A stretch of 64,000 bases of DNA from Verrucomicrobiaceae bacterium (GTDB lineage Bacteria > Verrucomicrobiota > Verrucomicrobiia > Verrucomicrobiales > Verrucomicrobiaceae): assembly GCA_015075365.1 (NCBI GenBank), contig JABTUN010000002.1, positions 372,001 to 436,000 of the forward strand. Reading direction: 5' to 3'. Shown here in pieces: positions 26,239-32,874 of the stretch. Made by a program: the position numbers and the translations under genes. Below the pieces are notes generated by a model. That model did no database searches, had not been told where the DNA came from, and was given only the letters and a program-made list of their open reading frames with translations. Numbering within the stretch: position 1 is the stretch's first letter; each line of letters begins with the position of its first letter.

Positions 26239-26323
26239 CCCCGGAGACAAGGAGAGGTGTGTTTTGAATCGTGATTCGTGCCGGCGGCAGACTCAACAGC
26301 CGATTGTCTCCTTGTCTCCGGGG
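26239..26323. repeat. Perfect 17-bp inverted repeat in the garK-kinase divergent gap
   Basis: CCCCGGAGACAAGGAGA at 26239-26255 and its exact reverse complement at 26307-26323 are separated by 51 bp. The arm again shows a heptamer rhythm (GGAGACA, AGGAGAC on the second arm read in reverse). It lies between two divergent starts, so it could also affect their expression. Confidence 0.88.
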
Positions 26324-26354
26324 TTCGTTCGTCGTTAAGTACCGCTTCGACACG

Positions 26355-27728
26355 ATGACGGAGAGCCTTCCAGCCACCCACGAGAGCCGCTTTGCGCAGG
26401 AGCAGCAAGAGCTGAATCTGCACAATGCGCGCATGGGCGCGTGGTTTGTCATGGTGCTGGTGCCGCTGTGCTGGTTTCTGGACTGGATGGCCTATCCAGA
26501 GATGAAGTGGGAGTTTCTTGTCCTGCGCCTGGCCTGTGCCGCCGGCTGCGTCCCGCTGCTGCTGGCCCTCAAGGGCTCGTGGGGCCAGCGCTGGTGCCGA
26601 GTCTATCCCATCCTGCTCCCCCTGCTGCCGGCCCTCATGATCGCGGCCATGATGTATCTCAGCGGCGATCCGGGCAGCGGCTACTATGCCGGCCTCACGC
26701 TGTGCATCGTGGCCACCGCCTTTGTCTTCCACTGGACCTTCCGGGAGATCGGCATCACCCTGGCGCTGGTGCTGCTGGCCTATATGGCCGCCACGCTGCC
26801 GAACCTGCTGCACAGCGCCGGCCCACGGGAGCTGGGCATCTTTGTGAACAACACCGGCTTTCTGCTGCTGAACTGCGTGGTGCTCTATTTTGGCAGCCGC
26901 CAGCATCACGCCATCCGCGCGCGGGAGTTCGACGCGCGGCTGCAGATCGAGGCGCAACGTGAGGAGCTGGCCGCGCGCAACAGCGAGCTCACCGCCACCC
27001 TCCAGCGCCTGCGGGAGACGGAGATGCAGCTCGCTCAAAGCGAGAAACTCGCCTCCATCGGCCGCCTCAGCGCCGGCATCGTGCATGAGATCAACAATCC
27101 GCTGAGTTATGTGAAATCGGCGACCTTCCTGCTGAAGAAGAAGAGCAAGGATCTGCCGCAGGATGTGGCGGAGTCCGTGAACCACATCGCGGCGGACATC
27201 GAGGAGGGCATCGACCGAGTCTCCGCCATCGTGAGCGATTTGAGAACGTTTGCGCACCCGGAGAATCGCGGCACACGGCCGGTGGATCTGCATGCGATCA
27301 CACGGAAGGCGCTGCGTTTGCTGAACAACGAGATCCATGACCGCGGCGTGACACTACTCGATGAGGTGCCGGAGGGGCTGATGGCCCTGGGGGATGAAAA
27401 TCATCTCATCCAGATTGTGCTCAACCTCGTCCAGAACAGCCTCGACGCCCTCCAGGACAGGCCGGAGCCGCGCATCCTGCTGCAAGCCGTGGAAAACGGG
27501 CCGCGTGTCGAGCTGATCATCGATGACAATGGACCCGGCATCCCTCCGGAAAACCTGGCCCGCATCTTCGATCCCTTCTTCACCACCAAGCCCGTGGGCC
27601 AGGGCATGGGCTTGGGCCTCAGCCTGTGCTTCCGCATGGCGCAGGGCATGGGCGGTGACCTCCGCGTGGACACGCCGCCTGGCGGCCACACCCGTTTCAC
27701 CCTCAGCCTGGGGAGGCCGTCCTCATAA
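26355..27728 (+). CDS. Membrane sensor histidine kinase, orphan
   Basis: 457 residues from the ATG giving MTESLPATHES. The N-terminal half has about six hydrophobic segments (for example WFVMVLVPLCWFLDWMAY and IGITLALVLLAYMAATL) with little extracellular sequence. Then come a coiled coil (about 195-230), HisKA with LASIGRLSAGIVHEINNPLS (phospho-acceptor His244), and an HATPase domain with N box LVQNSLDALQ, G1 DDNGPGIPPENLARIFDPFF and G2 GQGMGLGLSLC. No response regulator is adjacent. The kinase subfamily resembles NtrY/ZraS-like kinases. Confidence 0.9.
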   Translation: MTESLPATHESRFAQEQQELNLHNARMGAWFVMVLVPLCWFLDWMAYPEMKWEFLVLRLACAAGCVPLLLALKGSWGQRWCRVYPILLPLLPALMIAAMMYLSGDPGSGYYAGLTLCIVATAFVFHWTFREIGITLALVLLAYMAATLPNLLHSAGPRELGIFVNNTGFLLLNCVVLYFGSRQHHAIRAREFDARLQIEAQREELAARNSELTATLQRLRETEMQLAQSEKLASIGRLSAGIVHEINNPLSYVKSATFLLKKKSKDLPQDVAESVNHIAADIEEGIDRVSAIVSDLRTFAHPENRGTRPVDLHAITRKALRLLNNEIHDRGVTLLDEVPEGLMALGDENHLIQIVLNLVQNSLDALQDRPEPRILLQAVENGPRVELIIDDNGPGIPPENLARIFDPFFTTKPVGQGMGLGLSLCFRMAQGMGGDLRVDTPPGGHTRFTLSLGRPSS

Positions 27729-28718
27729 GCCTTCGCGCGGCACCGCGCCAATTCCCGGACGCTCCGGCATGCACAGCTCACCCGTCCCGCTGAAGCGCAG
27801 GCCGTCAAAGTCGTCGTTGAGGACGTGCAGGTGCCCGTCCAGGTCGATCCAGTCCGCCCACGGCGCCAGATGCGCCGCGGCGGTGGTCCCCAGACTGCTC
27901 TCAATCATGCAGCCCAGCAGCACGCCGAGCCCCTCCGCGCGCGCCGCTTCGATCATCGCCACCGCGCCGTCAAATCCGCCGCATTTCAGCAGCTTCACAT
28001 TCACTCCGTCCGCATAGCCCGCCAGTTCAGCCACATCCGCCGCGCTTTGCGCACTCTCATCCGCGTAAATGGGCGGCGCGCTCGCCTTCAAATCGGCGCG
28101 CAGGTTTTCCCACCCTGCCATGCCGTGGCGGTGGTGGATGGGTTGCTCAATCAGCGCCGGCTCATAACCTGCCAGCTTGTCGATCATCGGCGCGGCCTGG
28201 ACCGGATCCCAGCCGCCGTTCACATCCAGGATCAGCGCTGCCTCCGGCGCGGCCATGCGTGCCACGGACACGGTCGCGATGTCGAGCCCCAGGTCGCCGC
28301 CACCCAGTTTCAATTTCAACACACGAAACTGCCGTGCCAGCCGTCCCACCGTCTCCTCAAACACACCCAGATCGTCTGGAATCCCCAGTGAATGACAGGC
28401 CGGTGGCACGCGCCCCTCCTCCCCCAGCCGCGCCGCCGCCATCGCACGCAGCGGCACGCCCTGTGCCGTGCAGACGATGTCATGCCGCAGCAGGTTGAAG
28501 GCCAGCGCTGCCGCGCGTGGCAATCTCGGCGGCAGCACCGGCATGGACACCAGCCGCAGCGTCTCCGCCGGATCCTCCGCATAGTAGGGCACGAAAGGAG
28601 CTTCCGTGATGTGCCCCCCTTCCTGCAGGCGCAGCACCTGGCGGGTGTCCGACGTGCCATGCGCGATTTTAAACGGCACGCGGAGCTGAAGGGTGTGCAA
28701 GGAGGCGGTCATGCTCAT
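27723..28718 (-). CDS. Enolase-superfamily dipeptide epimerase-like protein
   Basis: 331 residues, muconate-lactonizing subgroup. Acid-base and metal residues are in order: LKLKLGGG (KxK near residues 150-152), LILDVNGGW (metal Asp), LIEQPI (metal Glu), YADES (metal Asp), GVNVKLLKCGG (Lys on the other face). The DLDGHLHV near the end is the DxD motif typical of L-Ala-D/L-Glu epimerases. A role in recycling murein peptides is therefore likely, though o-succinylbenzoate synthase or another dipeptide specificity is possible. Its 3' end overlaps that of the convergent kinase gene by six bases. Confidence 0.82.
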   Translation of the reverse strand: MSMTASLHTLQLRVPFKIAHGTSDTRQVLRLQEGGHITEAPFVPYYAEDPAETLRLVSMPVLPPRLPRAAALAFNLLRHDIVCTAQGVPLRAMAAARLGEEGRVPPACHSLGIPDDLGVFEETVGRLARQFRVLKLKLGGGDLGLDIATVSVARMAAPEAALILDVNGGWDPVQAAPMIDKLAGYEPALIEQPIHHRHGMAGWENLRADLKASAPPIYADESAQSAADVAELAGYADGVNVKLLKCGGFDGAVAMIEAARAEGLGVLLGCMIESSLGTTAAAHLAPWADWIDLDGHLHVLNDDFDGLRFSGTGELCMPERPGIGAVPREGL

Positions 28719-28730
28719 GAAGAAGCTGTT

Positions 28731-28809
28731 CCCGGAACCCGGAACAAGCGGAGCTTCTCAGTCAAGCGCCATGACACCTCCAAAGCACGAACTTTGAACC
28801 TTGAACTTT
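28731..28809. repeat. Two heptamer-phased repeats upstream of the rRNA methyltransferase gene
   Basis: CCCGGAA is repeated in tandem at 28731-28744. GAACTTT, GAACCTT and GAACTTT follow in register at 28789-28809; CCAAAG at 28780-28785 can pair with CTTTGG at 28806-28811. Both lie in the 117-bp gap between divergent genes. No gene is seen in the gap. Confidence 0.72.
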
Positions 28810-28835
28810 GGACCCCTCACCCGATAGAGAGCGGA

Positions 28836-30095
28836 ATGCGTCCTCCCCCGCGTCCCAACCGCCCCTCCCGCCGCCCGCCACCACCCGCGCCCGCCGCCTC
28901 CGCGCCGGGCAGCGAGCACTGGCGCGCGCCCTGGGCGCAGATGAAGTACTTCTCCTTCAATCCAGCCGTGTATCCGAACATGCTCACCGCCGTGTCTCCA
29001 GACGCGGGGCCAGGGGATCTCGTGCATGTCTATGACAAGGAAGGGCAGCGTTTTGGCACCGGTTTCTACAATCCCAAGGCCCGCGTGCCCCTGCGCGTGC
29101 TGGACCACCACTCGGAAAACTTCGACGAGGCCGCTCTCGACGCCCGCCTGGAGGCCGCTCTCGACCTGCGCCTCCAAACGCTCCGCCTCAACGAGGTTTC
29201 CGATGCCTGGCGCGTCATCCACTCCGATGGGGACGGCCTCAGCGGCCTGGTGGTGGACCGCTACGCCGATGTCCTCAGCATCGAGGTCACGACGCTCGGC
29301 ATCTGGCGTCGTCTGCGGCGCTGGCTGCCTCGCCTGCACGAACGCCTGGGCACCACCGAACAGGTGATCCAGGTCGATCCGGACATCGCACGCATCGAGG
29401 GCATCCGCCGGGCGGACGTTCCTGAGGCGGACGCCCCTGCCCCGCGCAGTGTGCGCGTGCGGGAGCACGGGGTGCGCTATCAGGTCAGTTTCGAGGACGG
29501 GCACAAGACCGGTTTCTTCTGCGATCAGCGTGAGAACCGCCTTCGATTTGCCCATTTGGCGCGCGGACGCCGTGTGCTCGACCTCTGCTGCTACACCGGC
29601 GGATTCGCTCTCGCCGCCAAGGTCCTCGGCGGCTGTGAGGATGTCACCGGCGTCGATCTTGACGAAAAAGCCGTCGCACAGGCAAAAAAGAACGCCGATC
29701 TCAACCAGGTGCGCCTTGAATGGAAACACGGTGATACCTTCACCTGGGGGCGCCAGATGCAGCAAAATGGAGAGACCTGGGACGCCGTCGTGCTCGACCC
29801 GCCAAAGCTCGTTTTCTCCCGTGAACCCGAGGAAGGCCAGCTTGGCCGCAACAAATACTACGATATGAACGTCGTGGCGCTCAGCCTGCTGCGGCGCGGA
29901 GGCCTCTTCGTCAGTTGTTCATGCTCCGGCCTGCTCGACGTGGCCGAGTTCGAGGACATAGTCATGCGCGCTGCCCACCGCAGCCGCCGCCGCCTTCAAA
30001 TCCTCGACCGCACCGGTGCAGGCGCGGACCATCCGGTCATGTCCAACTGCCCCGAAGGCCGCTACCTGAAAGTGCTCTGGGCCATTGCTCTCTAA
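28836..30095 (+). CDS. Class I SAM-dependent rRNA methyltransferase (RlmI-like)
   Basis: 419 residues from the ATG giving MRPPPRPNRPSRRP. The first 30 residues are a Pro/Arg-rich tail, probably RNA-binding. A PUA-like domain follows (SFNPAVYPNM to FYNPKARVPLRVL), then a THUMP-like middle with WRVIHSDGDGLSGLVVDRYADVL. The Rossmann methyltransferase has motif I LDLCCYTGGFALAA, the acidic GVDLDEKAV and catalytic motif IV VLDPPKL. This is the RlmI/YccW architecture, which makes m5C in 23S rRNA, but the exact target base is inferred only. Confidence 0.88.
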   Translation: MRPPPRPNRPSRRPPPPAPAASAPGSEHWRAPWAQMKYFSFNPAVYPNMLTAVSPDAGPGDLVHVYDKEGQRFGTGFYNPKARVPLRVLDHHSENFDEAALDARLEAALDLRLQTLRLNEVSDAWRVIHSDGDGLSGLVVDRYADVLSIEVTTLGIWRRLRRWLPRLHERLGTTEQVIQVDPDIARIEGIRRADVPEADAPAPRSVRVREHGVRYQVSFEDGHKTGFFCDQRENRLRFAHLARGRRVLDLCCYTGGFALAAKVLGGCEDVTGVDLDEKAVAQAKKNADLNQVRLEWKHGDTFTWGRQMQQNGETWDAVVLDPPKLVFSREPEEGQLGRNKYYDMNVVALSLLRRGGLFVSCSCSGLLDVAEFEDIVMRAAHRSRRRLQILDRTGAGADHPVMSNCPEGRYLKVLWAIAL

Positions 30096-30125
30096 GGAGC
30101 CTGCCCGGCGGTCGTCCCCCACGGC

Positions 30126-30812
30126 TCACTCCCCTTCCCCGAGGAAGCGCTCCAGGTGCTTGCGCAGGTCGTTGCGGGCGCGAAAGAGCAGGCTCTTCAA
30201 CGCCGGCAGCGACATCTTCAAAATGACGCATATCTCCTCATAGGGCAGGTCCTGGCGGCCGCGCAGGATCACGGCCATGCGCTGCTTCTCCGGCAGCGCG
30301 GCGATGGCGCGGTCCAAGGCATCGTGAAACTCCGCCTTGGCGAGGTTTTCATCCGCGCCGGGCACGCTGTGATCGACGAAATGCTTCGGCGGGTCGTCCT
30401 CGCTCTCCTGTTCCATGCTGACCTCCTTGCGGCGGCCGCGGCGGCGCGTCTCGTTGAAGACGAGGTTGCGCGTGATGGTGTAAAGCCAGGTGGTGAATTT
30501 CGCCGTGGGCTCATACCGCGGCGCGCTGCGCCATACGCGGACGAAAACCTGCTGCGCGATGTCGTGCGCGTCATCCACGCTGCCCAGCATGCGGTAAACC
30601 GTGCCGATGACGGCGTTCTGATGCATTTCGACGAGCTTTTCAAACGCGCGCTCGTCCCCGTCCTTCACCCGCAGCATCAGGCGCACGCTTTCCGCGTCCG
30701 ATGACTCATCCGCCGCGTCCGCAGAAGCAGGCGTGTGGATGGCTGGGGGAATCCGTTCCGGTTCGGGCATGAAGATGGCGGGAATCGCTGCCGCCAAGCT
30801 AGCGGTTGTCAT
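30126..30812 (-). CDS. ECF RNA polymerase sigma factor
   Basis: About 228 residues from the ATG giving MTTASLAAA; a GTG two codons earlier and an ATG at 30770 (MPEPERIPP) are alternatives. Sigma-70 region 2 is clear (DERAFEKLVEMHQNAVIGTVYRML through DDAHDIAQQVFVRVWRSAP), with a basic linker, then region 4 (ALPEKQRMAVILRGRQDLPYEEICVILKMSLPALKSLLFRARNDL). No anti-sigma gene adjoins it. Divergent from metY, with 102 bp between the starts. Confidence 0.92.
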   Translation of the reverse strand: MTTASLAAAIPAIFMPEPERIPPAIHTPASADAADESSDAESVRLMLRVKDGDERAFEKLVEMHQNAVIGTVYRMLGSVDDAHDIAQQVFVRVWRSAPRYEPTAKFTTWLYTITRNLVFNETRRRGRRKEVSMEQESEDDPPKHFVDHSVPGADENLAKAEFHDALDRAIAALPEKQRMAVILRGRQDLPYEEICVILKMSLPALKSLLFRARNDLRKHLERFLGEGE

Positions 30813-30914
30813 GCGCACTGCAAACCATGCTCTCGCCAGAAGGTTGCGCGGGAAAGTTTTGACGCCTCAAAACCCGGCGACTAGCATCCACACCTCATAC
30901 ACCAACCACCATCC

Positions 30915-32201
30915 ATGAAACTTGAGACCCTTTGCCTCCACGGCGGCCAAATCCCTGACCCCACCACCGGCTCCCGCGCCGTCCCGATCTACCGCACAGC
31001 CAGCTACGTCTTCAAAAACACCGAGCATGCCGCGAACCTCTTCGCGCTGAAGGAGCTGGGCAATATTTACACCCGTCTCATGAACCCCACGACAGACGTG
31101 CTCGAAAAGCGCGTCGCACTGCTGGAAGGCGCGCATGAGATGGCCGGCCTCGGCCTTGCCAGTGGCACCAGCGCGGTATTTTACTCGATCATCAACCTCG
31201 CGCAGGCGGGTGACAACATCGTCTCCGCGCGCAACCTTTACGGCGGCACCTACACGCAGTTCAACGACATCCTCCCCGCGCTCGGCATCACGGTGAAATT
31301 CGTCGATAGCAACGACCCGGAGAACTTCCGCAAAGCGATCGACGGCAAGACGCGCGCGCTGTTTTGCGAAACGGTGTCGAATCCCGCCCTCGAAATCGCC
31401 GACCTCGAAGAGATCGCCAAAATCGCGCACGACAACGGCCTGCCGCTCATCGTCGATAGCACCTTCAGCACGCCCTACCTCACGAAGCCGCTCGAACACG
31501 GCGCGGACATCGTCGTTCACTCGCTCACAAAGTGGTTTGGCGGCCACGGCGCGGGCATTGGCGGCATCGTGATCGACAGCGGCAAGTTCAACTGGGCCGG
31601 CGGCAAGCATCCGCTCTTCACCACGCCGGACAACAGCTACCACGGCCTGCGCTGGGGCATGGATCTGCCTGCGCCGCTGCTGCCGCTCGCCTACATTTTG
31701 CGCATGCGCACCGTGCCGCTGCGCAATCTGGGCGCGTGCATCGCCCCGGACAATTCGTGGTTCTTGCTGCAAGGCATCGAGACGCTGCCGCTGCGCATGG
31801 AAAGGCACTGCGAGAACGCGCTCGCGGTCGCGAAGCATCTGCAAAAGCATCCCGGCGTCAGCTGGGTGCGCTATCCCGGCCTGGAGGGCGATCCGCAGTT
31901 CAAAGCGAACCAGAAATACCTGCGCGGCAAAGGCGGCAGCATGGTCGTCTTCGGCATCAAGGGCGGCAAGGAGGCCGGCAGCAAGTTCATCGACCACCTG
32001 AAGCTCTTCAGCCACCTCGCGAACGTCGGCGATGCCAAATCGCTCGCCATTCACAGCGCCAGCACCACGCACAGCCAGCTCAGCGAGGAAGCGCAGGCCG
32101 CCGGCGGCATCACGCCGGATCTCGTACGCCTCAGCATCGGCATCGAGCACATCGACGACATCCTCGCCGATCTCGACCAGGCGCTGGCGAAGGCCGCATG
32201 A
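30915..32201 (+). CDS. metY: O-acetylhomoserine sulfhydrylase / aminocarboxypropyltransferase
   Basis: 428 residues, the length of MetY. PLP enzyme that makes homocysteine from O-acetylhomoserine and sulfide. Start MKLETLCLHGGQIPDPTTGSR; substrate and cofactor loops YTRLMNPTTDVLEKRVALLEG and ASGTSAVFYSI; PLP Lys206 in HSLTKWFGGHG; C-terminal ESIGIEHIDDI-like sequence reads LSIGIEHIDDILADL. The leader (30819-30914) contains a compact hairpin, GTTTTGA-CGCC-TCAAAAC, but I cannot match it to a known SAM riboswitch. A 21-G run starts 19 bp after the stop. Confidence 0.93.
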   Translation: MKLETLCLHGGQIPDPTTGSRAVPIYRTASYVFKNTEHAANLFALKELGNIYTRLMNPTTDVLEKRVALLEGAHEMAGLGLASGTSAVFYSIINLAQAGDNIVSARNLYGGTYTQFNDILPALGITVKFVDSNDPENFRKAIDGKTRALFCETVSNPALEIADLEEIAKIAHDNGLPLIVDSTFSTPYLTKPLEHGADIVVHSLTKWFGGHGAGIGGIVIDSGKFNWAGGKHPLFTTPDNSYHGLRWGMDLPAPLLPLAYILRMRTVPLRNLGACIAPDNSWFLLQGIETLPLRMERHCENALAVAKHLQKHPGVSWVRYPGLEGDPQFKANQKYLRGKGGSMVVFGIKGGKEAGSKFIDHLKLFSHLANVGDAKSLAIHSASTTHSQLSEEAQAAGGITPDLVRLSIGIEHIDDILADLDQALAKAA

Positions 32202-32219
32202 CCTCGGAATTGGAGTGGT

Positions 32220-32240
32220 GGGGGGGGGGGGGGGGGGGGG
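32220..32240. repeat. Homopolymer run of 21 G
   Basis: An uninterrupted run of 21 G lies between metY and the DUF5069 gene. It is followed by further G-rich sequence to about 32275, with G tracts of 3 to 8. The length of such a run is unreliable in assemblies and unstable in vivo. Confidence 0.9.
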
Positions 32241-32280
32241 TGGTGTGGGTGGGGGGGGCGGGAGGGCAGGACGGGCGATC

Positions 32281-32320
32281 ATCACTCCAATACTCCATCA
32301 CTCCATTCCTCCACCACCTC
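32281..32320. repeat. Octamer-phased tandem repeat before the DUF5069 gene
   Basis: Five 8-mers in register: ATCACTCC, AATACTCC, ATCACTCC, ATTCCTCC, ACCACCTC. The ATCACTCC word is shared with the right arm of the repeat at 2274-2345. A partial reverse-oriented counterpart (GGAATTGGAGTGGTG) lies before the G run at 32206-32220, so the G run is effectively the loop of an inverted pair. Confidence 0.8.
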
Positions 32321-32331
32321 ATCCCCACACC

Positions 32332-32859
32332 ATGAACGACCAAACCTGGGACACGACCTTCCGCGAACTCTTCGAGCGCTGCGCCAAACTCCACCGGGCC
32401 GGTGACTCGCGCGCGGAAAACTGGTTCACCGAAGCTGACAAGGCCTTCCTGGCCTCCATCGGCCACACGACACAGGAGTTCTTCGACTTTGTCGATGACC
32501 ACTGCCGCTACGGCGATGAAGGCCCCGCGCTCGAAACAGCGCTGCTCGTCGCCGCCGTGCGGCGGGACTACTTTAATGTCGTTCTTCACCGCCAATGGAG
32601 CGGAAAGACCGTTGATCCCTCCACTCTCCCTCCCAAACCCGCCGCCGTCGATGGCATCCCCTGGCTGCCGCGCCTCATCGCCAAGGCGCGCGCCAAACTA
32701 CGCGGTGAAATGGACCCGGACACGATGTACGGCTGTGGTGGCGACCGCGCCTTCTTCCGTGAGCACCGGCTTCACCCGGCGGACTTTCTTCGTGTGACGT
32801 GGGCGGCGGGCGACGATGACCGGAAGATCATCGACTTTGTCAAAACGGGCCGTCCGTAA
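32332..32859 (+). CDS. DUF5069 domain protein
   Basis: 175 residues from the ATG giving MNDQTWDTTFRELFERC. The body matches the DUF5069 pattern known mainly in PVC bacteria: WFTEADKAFLASIGHTTQEFFDFVDDHCRYGDEGP, then RDYFNVVLHRQWSGK (only short tracts quoted), and a GIPWLPRLIAKARAKLRGEM segment. No membrane segment or catalytic motif is visible, and the family has no established function. Its start lies 11 bp after the octamer repeat. Confidence 0.85.
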   Translation: MNDQTWDTTFRELFERCAKLHRAGDSRAENWFTEADKAFLASIGHTTQEFFDFVDDHCRYGDEGPALETALLVAAVRRDYFNVVLHRQWSGKTVDPSTLPPKPAAVDGIPWLPRLIAKARAKLRGEMDPDTMYGCGGDRAFFREHRLHPADFLRVTWAAGDDDRKIIDFVKTGRP

Positions 32860-32874
32860 TCTTCGCGCCGGCCC

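Noticed and set aside
28392..28835. Longer N-terminus for the rRNA methyltransferase frame
   Set aside because: The extra 148 codons are antisense to the epimerase gene and cross the repeat-bearing gap; the ATG at 28836 is the first that starts in non-coding DNA.
30819..30914. Possible SAM riboswitch in the metY leader
   Set aside because: Only one small hairpin (GTTTTGA-CGCC-TCAAAAC) is visible; none of the conserved cores of SAM-I, SAM-II or SAM-IV could be matched by eye. A covariance-model search would decide.
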